DNA of 64,000 nt. Origin: Hormiphora californensis (lineage: Eukaryota > Ctenophora > Tentaculata > Cydippida > Pleurobrachiidae). The translations under genes were made by a program, and so were the position numbers. The stretch spans positions 6,728,468 to 6,792,467 of the forward strand of contig CM035359.1 in NCBI GenBank assembly GCA_020137815.1, in the 5' to 3' direction. The notes beneath the pieces were generated by a model. It searched no databases, had not been told where the DNA came from, and saw only the letters and a program-made list of their open reading frames with translations. Shown here piece by piece: positions 15,101 through 28,200 of this stretch (position 1 is the stretch's first letter; the number at the start of each line of letters is the position of its first letter).

Positions 15101-18100
15101 GGACGAGTGGGATGTCTCAGTGCACATGCACGTGAAACAACCGTAGGGAAGGATGACTAGGGGTGGATGAATCCTAGTATAGTACTCGAACACAATAAAA
15201 CAACACGGTTCACCACGGTATGAACATCAAAGTACGAAGTTTGGGATACAACACTAAAAGATACTCGGGTCGGTCACAACTCACACTTTACAATCTTTTC
15301 TCGCTCCTTGCTTATAAACTCCTAGTACTCAGACATCACGTGACTCTTTACTAAAGCTAGAACCGTGCTTCACCTAGGACCAAAGTTAGCGGATCTGCCG
15401 TGCCGATAGATGTCAACAGCAGGCAGGCTAGACCAACTCACTTTTCCATATCTCGAGCCTAGCTCTAACACGGGTCTCTGCCAGGGGTGTAGGAATAGTG
15501 GGGGGGGGGCGAGGGGGGCGGCCGCCCCCCCCCCACTTTTGGAGGTTCGCCCCCTCACTTTTGTCGCCAACAGTCAACACTCACTCCCAAATGACGAAAT
15601 CATGACTTTTTGGCTCAAAACCCTAAAAATTTTCTCGGGCTCCGCTGTCGCTCCGCCCGATGTATAGTAAATGCAATGGAATAGGTGGCTAAATCTTGCT
15701 CACAAAAAAATTTCTTGGGCGCTGGCCAGCGCTGTAATTGGTCACGTGACTTCGCCCCCTCACTTGAAAAATCATTCCTACACCCCTGGTCTCTGCGTCT
15801 CCGAAACTCATCAGTTACAGTTCACCAAACTCAAGCTAGCTACCAGTCGAGTTCTCTCTTCTTGACACGATGACAAGTTACAAGACGAAAGAACTAAACC
15901 AGTGCTACTCTGCTATTTGGCTTCTTCACACTTGTTTCTTTCCCGAAAACAAGCTACCATACCAAATAATAATATCACTGAGCTAGATGTAAAGGGGGGT
16001 ATAGGGGGTTCTTGCATACTCTACACAACTACTAATACATCATGTAGTTTAACGGAATAGGAGTATGTTCATGGAAAGATCATATTGGTGATTTTACAAG
16101 TGATTTTACAGACCGAGTACGAAGCTACGGGTACCTACCAGTGTGTTGCTAACAACTTCTGTGGCACATCCAAAGCAGAATGCAACGTGAATGTCTGTAA
16201 GTCAAGAATATGCAACTGTACTAATTAGCAACATTCCTTAATTAGTGTGATATATTACTCGATTCCTATTTGTACTATGTATACATCGGGAAACAAATTT
16301 TGTAGACCAAAAAATCAAAATTTACTTCATTTTATTAATTTCTATCGAAACTGTTTTACTATTTTTACTGAAAACAGTAAAACAGTAGTATATCAGATCA
16401 CAATGATTACCTTTCCCAGCTCGTCGAGATCCTGATAGATGTGAGGAGGGGGTTGCGTTGGTGGAATGTTTTGCGGATCCCTGTATGGACATGGTGTGTG
16501 AGGGAATGCCTGAGGTAATTATGATCTGAATTTTAATAACCCCCTCAACTCGTGTTCAGTAAGTCATCTTCTTACTCAACAACTCCACTACATGCCCAAT
16601 AATAAGTTTAGTCTTTTAAAATTATCAAAGGATAATTTGGTTTTGGATTACTTTGGTTATTTTCCAGCTTATATAATGCAAACAAACAATGGTCGCTCGT
16701 TATATGTCCGGCCTTTCCGACACAAAAGCTGCACGAAGCAGTAGAAAATAAAGGGTTACCAATTATAGAGGGGTCACCAACAAATATCTGAGATATAAGT
16801 TCCTGAAAATATTCTCGAGAAGGAACGGCCGTGACCAATTAACGCACATGTGCCAAACATAAGTACCTTTCTCTCCATCCCTCAGCACATAGTAGTATGA
16901 AAATATGCTTCTCAAAGCTACCTCTCGACATGTGCTAACCATGATACATATGCTAACCATGTGCTAACCATGTGCTAACCATATATGGCCATATATAGCC
17001 ATATTTAAATCATGCCTTTATAACATAGCATGTTTCCCCTCTTCCTGCCTCCTCTCTCTCTATCTTTCTCTTTTCTCTCTCTTTCCCTTTTTCCCTCCCT
17101 CTCTCTCTGATTTATAAAGAACAGTAAAACCGAATATAATTTTTGATCAGACTTTCTCCAGTTAAGCGGCCAGCCTACCCAATATATCACATAATATAAA
17201 CCCTAGCGGTAGTATCGTCCTGAAATAAATGACCGTGTCCCTCTTCGTGTGTTCCCAAAAGCTTCTGCCAATTTACTTGATTTTTATTACCATCAAATCG
17301 TTGTTTATATATAAGGGCATAAACCCTATATTATACACACACACATATATAGTAGAGGCAATAATTACACTCACCTCCTCTGATTTCTATGAAACTTCTC
17401 CCATGCTAAGAGGTGGCAATAGAGGTTCAAATACCGCAGAGTTTAAGTCTGAACAATGTTCGGTTCGTTAATTATCGCTAATTGAAAAACGCCAAAATGG
17501 CCTAAAATCGCCCTAAGTTCCGAATTGAAATTTTGGAGTTGAGACTCCAGACTTCGTAGAGATGTCCGCTAGGATGACAATATGCACCAAAATCGGACGG
17601 AAGCCTAAATTCGTCCGAATTCGGTACGAAAAGCCGGGTAGACTGATTTTTGGTCACGTGACATGGGTCCAAAATCAGTTTTTTTTCCATTTACGCCTTT
17701 CCTGTACGTCGGAGACAAAAAATATGGCCAATACTTGTCATTTCCATCGCTTTCTGCATCTTTTAAGCCCCCTATAAATATCCCTTACTTCAACGGTTCA
17801 GAAGTTAGAGTTTTTCAGGAGACTAAATGACGTCACTTCTGAACCGTTGAAGTAAGGGATGTTTATAGGGGGCTTAAAAGATGCAGAAAGCGATGGAAAT
17901 GACAAGTACTGGCTATATTTTTTGTCTCCGACGTACAGGAAAGGCGTAAATGGCAAAAAACTGATTTTGGACCCATGTCACGTGACCAAAAATCAGTCTA
18001 CCCGGCTTTTCGTACCGAATTCGGACGAATTTAGGCTTCCGTCCGATTTTGGTGCATATTGTCATCCTAGCGGACATCTCTACGAAGTCTGGAGGCTCAA

Positions 18101-21100
18101 CTCCAAAATTTCAATTCGGAACTTAGGGCGATTTTAGGCCATTTTGGCGTTTTTCAATTAGCGATAATTAACAAACCGAACATTGTTCAGACTTAAACTC
18201 TGCGGTATTTGAACCTCTATTGCCACCTCTTAGCATGGGAGAAGTTTCATAGAAATCAGAGGAAGTGAGTGTAATTATTGCCTCTACTAATATACATAAA
18301 CCCTACTCCTACAGTTGAGATGCCAAGCTACTCGATGTGGAGAGTGTGGATATGAATGGGTGGATGAGATGAACAGAAACATGACTTGCCCCGAATTACA
18401 AGGTATACATTTAGTTTACTCATACAAATACATTAGTAGAGGGTTGAGCTCAATTGAGGGGGTTGGAGCACTGGGAGATAATGAGTATTGAGCAAGTGTG
18501 TGTTTACTCAATACGTTTAGTTTACTTTTACTTATTTGTAAAGCTAACAAATTAATATTAAATCAATATTAAATCAATAAATGTCAAACCAATTGATAGT
18601 TTTAATATCAAACCTATTTCTTTCGCCCGATCTCGATTTTTCTCTCTCTCGTTCTCTCCCTATAGCCTCTCGTTCTTTCCTTCTCGTGACACGACGGTCT
18701 TTGTCCTCAAATAGTTTATACTTAAAATAATATACGAGAATCACGGCAAAGATAGAAAGAGTGAGATATAGAGAGATATAAATATATCAGAGAGAGAGAG
18801 AGGGAGAGAGAGAGAGAGAGAGAAGAGCGATATAGATAACGGGAGAGAGATTGGGTAGCTCGGCCTACCTCTACGGACTACTTAAGCCGCAGTCGACTGA
18901 TTTTGGTCGGGTTTAAATTTCTCTTCCCCCCAAGGTCTCCCTCCTTTTAACTCGAGATCCCCATGCCGAATGAGAGGAAAGGCAGAATCTAAATAGACAT
19001 GTTAAATTTAAAACTCTAAAGTACCGCATTAGGTAATCAAACTTTATACTTTATAGCCCAGTAATATAATTAAAACAACTAAAGTGCATAAAAAGCCCAG
19101 TGTTAAACAAATAAACTTCAACATGGTTTATATCCCAGTTCAACCCTTTCAGCTCCAATGATAATTGACACACAATTAGTTGCACTGACTCCCGAAGGAG
19201 AGGACGCTGTTCTACCGTGCAAGGCTACCGGGTATCCCGAGCCTACCATTACATGGTCACTAGCAGGTAATATGTTAGAATTATATTTAGGGTGGAAGTA
19301 TTCGATAAAGTCACACACCCAGGCGCCTATTATAATTGCTGTAGTTTTCAAAATCAGATGGAAGCCCCCCAAAACACATCCCCATTTTCAGATGGCACTA
19401 GCATTGAGGGGATGAAGAAACATTCACTCCGCGGAAATGATACTCTAGTTATTAGACAGGTATGTCTTGTTGAAACAGCTCGATTGTAAAACTTACCATC
19501 GCGATGCAGGGAAATAGGGTACCGAGCAAAGCAATTTATCTCTAACTGTTCAACGTTCGTTATGTCTTCATGTGAGAAAAAAAAGGAGACGAATGGTACA
19601 ATACAACAATACAACATTTCAATTTTTCATCGTGTCCAGCTAATGCAAAGTGAAGGAAAATATAATGGATCATACATTACACTATTTATACCTAAAATAA
19701 CATACAGAAAAAAGAAAATTTTATAAGGGTTGCACAATTGTCCGGTTTGATGTGTGGGTCTCATGATGACCATTTCTTAGAAACGCCTGAATAATTTAAA
19801 AAGCCACCTAACATCATGGAAACATTTCTCAGCATATATGTTCTTAGTAATTTAAATGAATTTGATTTATACAGCTGTGTGACACACGTGTACTAATTGG
19901 TGAACCACAGTTAGTAAAGATATCCCTGATGGGTTCGCTAATTGAAAGATGTGAGAAATTCACTTCATATCATCTTACTATAACAGTCGAGCCCCGATCT
20001 AACGGCAGGATAATCGTCCCCCGGTATGAGAAATTAACAGTATTTGACCCCTATTTAGTGGACACCCCGAGGGTGCCGTTAAATCGGAGTCCGACTGTAT
20101 AACTGTTTTATGTTACAGCAGACTCACAAATACCGAAATTGTATAGCATTTTATAATCAATGCATCAAATAAAAGTAACGAACGCTCCTACGTAGTATAG
20201 TTGCAACAACAAATGTGAACAACCAGATATGGCTAAATCGCGATCGCAACTTAATAGTTCTCGCATATACATATTAATGTTGACACACGCTTAAAAACTC
20301 ATTCCACGCCTAGATTTAAAAAATGTTTTGCTTGTTACGAAGAGTAATCTTTAATTAAATTAAAACTTGGACTACATAATAATTTCAAGTTGACAGCTAT
20401 AAACCAACGCAGAGGAAATTTCCTCCCTGAAGGGAGATCAACTATGTACCTTAAATAACTACTTCCACAATAGTTGGCGTGTTAGCTGGTCCTCTTTACC
20501 ATGTAAATTAAATATACTAGTAAACCCGTTCGACCTACGGGCGAATTTCGGGGAAATGGTAGCTGGGTTATGGAGCACTGACATCACCAGTCGAACTGTT
20601 GACATGCACCATCCCATCTTAAGTTACTGTACCGTAAAAGGAGCTCAGGCGGGATCGCTGCGAGTTTCAGAACGTCAGATGATGATGATCGGGCGATCAA
20701 AGTGATAAAAGAACTTACTATTTTGCAGACTCCTCGCGTTTCGTCTGTTTGCAGTATTCATTTGAGATTGATCATCGGTTCTGTCTAACCTCCAACGTCT
20801 TTTTTGTTGTCTCTGCACTTCTCTTGGTGTTGCTGTATTTAAATCCCTCAGTGTATGGAAAAGTAGAGAAAAGTAGTGAGATCTCCAATTGTCGCTTTCG
20901 TATATCAACGGTTGTTGAAGAGAGTATAATAGCTGGAACAGTGACACAATACAAAGCAAGAACAGCTGCACGTGCAGCTGCAGTACGTAGTAACAATCCT
21001 TGGTAACGACTCACACCCCTGGCCCCACTCCAGCTATAGTACTCCACCTCTAAACCTGCACGTGCAAAATGCCGTATTTGGTAAAAATATCATCACCCAT

Positions 21101-22073
21101 CATTTCCCTATTTGCTTTAATAATAGTATGATTTGGGCGTGAAGAGAGAGGGTCTGCAGTAGTTTCAAGAAGTTGTCGACAAGAAAATTTCTGATCACAC
21201 ATACACACACCACACACACGCACACAGATTTACCGGAACCCCGAATTACCGGGAGGATAATCTTCCCCCGAGCATCCCGGTAAATCGGGGTCAGATTGCA
21301 TTTTTTAAGTTGTATTTGTTTTTTCAGTTGGTGATGGGAAAAGATAATGGACGATATAAATGTGTCGCAGAGAAACAGTCAGGGGAGAGTCGAGTCTGTA
21401 ATCGTCGTTGCAATCAGTAAGTAAAGTTTTAAACTTACGTAGCTGTCATTTATGCATTACGTTGGTTATATATATACATAATATAGCTATTATATAGAGC
21501 GATTAATATAACAGCGATTATATATATACCACATAATATGGCTGGGAAGAATCCGCAATCTCTCACGCCCCTCCAACTTGAAACGAGGACCGATATAAAT
21601 GGCCGCGGCACTGTGTGTGTTATAGGATTTAGAGCTGACATATACATATACGTAGTAGCATATGTTGCATACATGAGTGTGTGAGAGTTACAGAGGTGTA
21701 GAGGCCGGTAATATGATATATATAAGCTATATATAGATAGCTCTGGTAAATAATTTATATAAAACCATAAAATATGAAAATATCATGACCACATAAATTA
21801 TACTACAGGGCGGGAGAATTATGCTATAATAATGCCATGACATTAGACTAAGGTCACATGTGTCTTTACTAGTTTACTACTGCTAGCATATGGCCGGCTG
21901 ACTAAAGCCAAGTCCACATTATATAGTAAATCTACTAGCATATGCCATATGCCATCATATGCACAGATGACAAACAAACGCACAAAGACGTCGTGGAGCG
22001 AGTGTGAGAGAGATTACATAGCCATGGCATGAAATTTTGAGGGAGATAGATTGAGAGAGAGAGAGAGAGAGAG

Positions 22074-22141
<68 letters not shown>

Positions 22142-22261
22142 ACACATGAGAGAGAGATGCAGCTGTTAATAATAGTATATGCATCCTAACATATAATATC
22201 ATTATGAATATGATGCCCTATGCCCCATCCCTTGTCCCAAGGTTCATTGAATCTCTCTTCC

Positions 22262-22335
<74 letters not shown>

Positions 22336-25181
22336 TCACTCTCTCTGTCTCTCTCTCACTCTTGAATTGAAAAAAGTTCCCACCTCATTTCATCACGTCT
22401 TCACATAGATCAATCGGGCTGCAAGGGTTCGAGTGCACGCTCTAAATTCAGAGATATGAGTTGAAGAGGGCCGCGCGGTTAGATCAGATTCAGATCACTC
22501 TGCAGAATTCATCCCAGAGAAAGAAGAAGGAGCTGTTAGCTAGCGACCCCTCCCCCTCCTTTTACAAGTTACAACATAACTATTAACTAAGGGGCTAAGG
22601 GCTGATAGTCAAGTTACAGAGAGAGACACAGTATTTGATATATGACCCCACCCGCCATAAAACGCAAAGATGTTTTTGCCGCTAAAACTTATAATCAATA
22701 AATCCTTGCTTATAGAAAGTATAAACCCCTCCCTTTGGTCGGCTTTTATACCATATACCACCCTCCCTGCTTCGCAGGTCGGGCAGTATATGCTGTAGCG
22801 AATCACCCTAGCGGGTGACCCACTACATATAAACCCGGGTTTATTGATTATAGAGACCAGCGTGTCTTGTATGTCAGGACAATGGGTGAAATTAACCTGC
22901 CTCAGGGGTAATTAGCCGTGAGACCTAAACCTGAGATTCAGGCACGACTGTTTTTCCCCAATATCACTCTCCCAATTATTATCAAATAATCAATTAATAT
23001 ATCACCCCTCCCTTCAGTGCCCCGAATGACGCCAATGTGCCCTAACAAAGATGACAAAATTGAGCGGTGTGAGTACGATTTTTGTGCGGATGCCGAGTGC
23101 CCTGCCTACGAGGGGACCAACAATGTAACCTGTATCAACACTGTGTGTAATGTTTGCACTTACATATTCGTGGATAAAAACCAGAACTACGTCGATTGCT
23201 GTAAGTTGCAACTAATATTTGAATACTATTGAACACTATTATAGTGCCTCAATAGATTGTAAGGGGAAGAAAATCAGTACAGTCTGAGCCCGATTTACCG
23301 AAATGCTCGTAAATTGGAACAGCAAATATAACTAAGGAAACTAGGGGGATTAAACTAAAGGGGGATGAAACTGAAACCATTTAAGATAAAGAGCTATTAT
23401 ATTAGTCTGACAGGTTGTGTTGTCTAGCCCCCCCCCCCCTCCGTTCATATGTTGATGGGAGCTGTCCAATGGACAGTGTCCATGTCACATGGTCTTTACG
23501 ATAGAGACTTCATCGTTAAAATTGTCTGATAAACTAATGGGTTCTTGTTTAGAAAGATCTGCAATGTCAAGAATAAATACTTAAATACCACCCCTGAGAA
23601 ATGAAAGTGGGAGAGAGTAAGAGAGAGTAAGAGAGAGAGAGAGAGAGAGAGAGAAAACTTCTCTGCTATAATTGATCCCTAAGCTACCTCGAATATAATT
23701 ATACTATTTAGAGGTTTTACACATACAAATTTGAACAATAGATACAGAATTTTGGTGGTTGAAGATTGTTTGGCTCACATCCCGCTCTGTTATAGGGTTC
23801 GGTAGATCAAGTTGGAAATTAACTGTGGTGGTGCTCCATAGCACATTATTCGTCAGCTTGACAGAGAAGTTTTAACAGAAAGTACGGGTACTTTTGTCCC
23901 ATGAGGTTATTTTACGTGGCGCCACACTGTGGAGCATGATGGGAAATGAGCTTCAAATATTAGTAGCTGATTATTTAACTTAAGGTAGGAGGAGTGGCTA
24001 GTATTTTAAATTGTCGGTGGTAGCTTTTATTAAACATTTGGAAAGTTTTATACCTTCACAAATCACAATGCAGGTAGAGTATATCGCGGGAATTGAATTG
24101 ACACCATTGAGTAGCCTAAGCTGGGTCTGTATAAAAGGGTCTCTCTCTCGCTACGAGCACAAATGAAGTATGAACGTTTGTAGACTGGCGCGTTATGAAG
24201 TTGGCTGTTCCCAGCGCGAGCTGGGGACAGCCAACTGGAGTTTAATCGCCCGGCAGGGCGATTAAACTGGTTTAAATCCCGACTCCGATCCCGAGGCGCC
24301 AGCCGAGGGTGAGGGGGAGGTGATTTAAACCTATAACGCGATAGGCTAACAAACGTTCATATTTTATGAAACCCGATAGTAATTACACACAAATAAGAGA
24401 CACAACACAAGGTGAAACACACTAGAACTGCTGGTAAATAGTCAACAGATACCCTGAAAATGTGTGTAGACTTAGTGTCTACTGTTCCTAACATGTTTGA
24501 GAAAGAGAGAGAAAGATTAGGCGGAAAACATCCGTACTGAACTGAACTCCAGTACGCCGACTACTTACTGAAGGAAAACTGATTCAGTTATTTTCAGTGA
24601 ACAGCCGTACTGTACTCGAAACTCGAGTGTTATCGCTGTGTTCTCCATCTTACAATTCCAACAATCAAACATCCAAACCTTAGCAGCACGCAAGCACGTC
24701 CTCTCTCTCTCATCTCTCTCTTAGAGAGAGCAGCAGATGTAGCACGAGCAGAGAGAGAGCAGCGCATAGAGCGAGAGAGAGACGAGAGAGCGATAGAGGA
24801 GAGAGAGCAGATAGAGAGCGAGAGTCAGAGCGATGCTACTCTCTCTCTAGAACCGCGCTCCTCGTCTATCCACCGGCCTCTCTCTTCGCCCCCTCCTATC
24901 GTCGTTCTCTCACCCGCCCTCTTTTTTATCTCCTGATCTCGCTCTCTCTCATCTCTTCTAGCTCGTATCGCGAGCTCGGCTATAGAGCTCTATGCTAGAC
25001 ACAGCGCAGAATGCGTTGGAGAGTGGGGTGTAAGCAATACCGATATAGTTAATGTAAACATAACTTATCGACAGAACAGTATTGGAGTATCGACGAGGGA
25101 AAGAGCTCTCTCAATCTCTCTGTCGTATCTGAGAGTCTCTAAGATAGCGAGAGAGAGCTCGCTCGCTCGTATCATCTCTTC

Positions 25182-25219
<38 letters not shown>

Positions 25220-28200
25220 TTCTCCCTTACTATCTCAGTATCTCTCACTCTCGCGTTTGCAACATTGTTATCAATCACCTGTTAAAACTGGAAGAACTCC
25301 AGTAAGTACTCGAGTACTCCAGTACACCAGTTCTCTCAGTTCTCAAATTTGTGAACTGAGAGAACTCGTCTAGCGCGCGATGGTTTCGAGGTCAGTTCAG
25401 TAAATAGCCGTACTGGTGCGCGAACTCCAGTATTTTTCTCAGTAAGTAGCCGTCGAACTGGAGTTCAGTTCAGTACGGCTGTTTTCCGCCATAGGGGCAA
25501 TACACACTGTCAGAGGTAATGAACAGTAAAAGAGACAATGAGAGAGAGAAATGAATGGAATGTGATTCTTTTCACTCCTTATGAGAGAGATAACATTGAA
25601 ACGTGTTGCAGACATGTTTCCCCTTTCTTTTGTTGACAGAACTGTGTGTTTACACACATTTTCAATACTTAGAATTTTACACGCATGTTATTCAAATGAA
25701 GAGAAACGCGTGAAAAAGGGCACTGGCCTGATAAATCGTGAGCAGGGTGTTAAATCCCCCAGCTAGCAGTTATCATGAGCGCGCAAAATGTTCAAACGAC
25801 TGTCAAATCAGCTATCGGGTTTCATAGCTATATGAAACCCGATAGTTGATTTATCAGTCGTTTGAAGATTTTGCGCGCTCATGATAACTGCTAGCTGGGG
25901 GATTTAACACCCTGCTCGCGTTTTAACAATCCCGCTCTCTTTTTCACGCATTTCTCTTCATTTGAATAACATGCGTGTAAAATTCAGAGTAATTAAAATG
26001 TGTGTAAACACACAGTTCTGTCAATAACAGAGAGCGGAACACATCTGCAACACTTTTCAAAGTTATCTCTCTCATAAAAAGTCAAAAGAATCACATTCCT
26101 ATCTCTTCTCTCTCTCATTCTCTCTTTTACTGTTCAATATCTCTCACTGTGTGTATTAGCCCCAATCTTGCTCTCTCTTACTCAAATATGTTAGGAACAG
26201 TTGCAACTAGGTGCCAGTTAGTCTACACACAGTTTGGGGACTGTCTGTTGACTATTTGCCAGTACTCCTTGTGTGTTTTACCTTGTGTTGTGTCTCTTGT
26301 TAGTGTGAAATTGCTATCGGGTTTCATAAACTATGAACGTTTGTTAGCTTGTCACGTTATAGGTTTAAATCGCCTCCCCCTCACCCTCGGCTGCGCCTCG
26401 GGTTCGGGGTCGTGATTTAAACCAGTTTAATCGCCCTGCTGGGCGATTAAACTCCAGTTGGCTATCGCCAGCTCGCGCTGGCGACAGCCAACTTGATAAC
26501 GCGCCAAGCTACAAACGTTCATAGTTCATATATCCAAAACAATACAATTTGGAATATACTTCAAAGATCTAAAGCCGCTAAGAGGAGGGATGCTCGACTC
26601 AATAAAAGAATCCAGGCCTTTATACTAACCGTTTAGAGGTAGTTATCACGCGCTCGAGACGCTTCCTCGGGCGAGACAGTGCAGGTTAAAAGTGGTTTAA
26701 GGGTATACGCGGGTTGTGACAGGACATGGGGGGAGTAAATACTAAACACTTTGGGTGTCATGCCTTATAAACACCTTGGTAATACGAAATAACCCCTCGC
26801 GACCGCGCTGGCAAGGGAGGGGTTATTTCGTTACCAAGTAAACACCCTGGGAGCAATGCTGCTTTACCGAAGTGCTTATCTTGTTTGGAAAGATTACAAG
26901 TTGTTATAGTTACTAACAACCCCAGCCGGGTCCAGTTATCTGCCAAGTTTCTTCCCCTTTAATTAATTTATTTTGATAGTAGCGTGACGTTCCCTTCGTG
27001 GGTGGACACTGGACAGTCCACTGGACACTGTTACTCTAATACTCTGCCAGAGAACTGGCCAGACAGCTGACTTAGCTGTTGAACACAGGGAGAACTCATT
27101 TGTTCAGCGGCTGAGTAGCAGCGTCAACCCACAAAGACTCTAATAGAAATGTAAATACCCCCCCTTCAATTATATTATTTAAATAACAAGTTATTTCTTT
27201 CAGATGCTGATCTAAAAGCTTTGAAAATGATGAAGAAAATGAGCAACATGGGAAGTATGGGAGGTATGGGCGCTATGCCTGGGTGGCCCGCTGGGTCTTC
27301 AATGGGCGGTTCAATGGGCGGCTCAATGGGCGCTATGCCTGGATGGCCCGCTGGGTCTTCAATGGGCAGTGGTATGGGTGCTATGCCTGGGTGGCCCGCT
27401 GGATCTTCAATGGGCAGCGGTATGGGCGCTATGCCTGGGTGGCCCGCTGGGTCTTCTATGGGCAGCGGTATGGGCGCTATGCCTGGGTGGCCCGCTGGGT
27501 CTTCTATGGGCAGCGGTATGGGTGCTATGCCTGGGTGGCCCGCTGGATCTTCAATGGGCAGCGGTATGGGTGCTATGCCTGGGTGGCCCGCTGGGTCTTC
27601 TATGGGCAGCGGTATGGGCGCTATGCCTGGGTGGCCCGCTGGATCTTCAATGGGCAGCGGTATGGGCGCTATGCCTGGATGGCCCGCTGGGTCTTCAATG
27701 GGCGCTATGCCTGGATGGCCCGCTGGGTCTTCTATGGGCAGCGGTATGGGCGCTATGCCTGGATGGCCCGCTGGGTCTTCAATGGGCGCTATGCCTGGAT
27801 GGCCCGCTGGGTCTTCAATGGGCAGCGGTATGGGCGCTATGCCTGGATGGCCCGCTGGGTCTTCAATGGGCGCTATGCCTGGATGGCCCGCTGGGTCTTC
27901 AATGGGCGGCTCAATGGGTGGTTCAATGGGCGGCTCAATGGGCGGATCAATGGGCGGAGCGTCCATGATGGACAAGAACGCTTGGCACAACGTTCCCGGA
28001 TGGCCGGGTCACATGAGCCAAATGGGCAGCATGGGTCAGGGATCGGGAGCTAAGGCCCAGAGTGGTTCAGGAGGCAGTGGAGGAGATGATGGTCACCTGA
28101 GGCAGTTCTACTCGGGGGTCCCTGAAGACGAGGAGGATGAGACCGAGAAGGAGGGAGAACAGGAGGATAGTAGCTACGGAATGATGGGAGGAATGATGGG

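Noticed and set aside
22014-22408. Ser/Leu repeat frames
   Set aside because: Translations of (CT)n/(GA)n microsatellites.
27175-27990. Minus-strand 271-residue open frame (IEDPAGHPGIAPIPLP repeats)
   Set aside because: It is the reverse of the Met/Gly repeat exon. Units of 36 and 48 bp keep all frames open. The plus frame is supported by splicing phase and unique flanking sequence.
27283-28053. Other plus-strand frames across the same repeat (RWVFNGR and LGGPLDLQW types)
   Set aside because: Frame shadows of the repeat with no link to the upstream exons.
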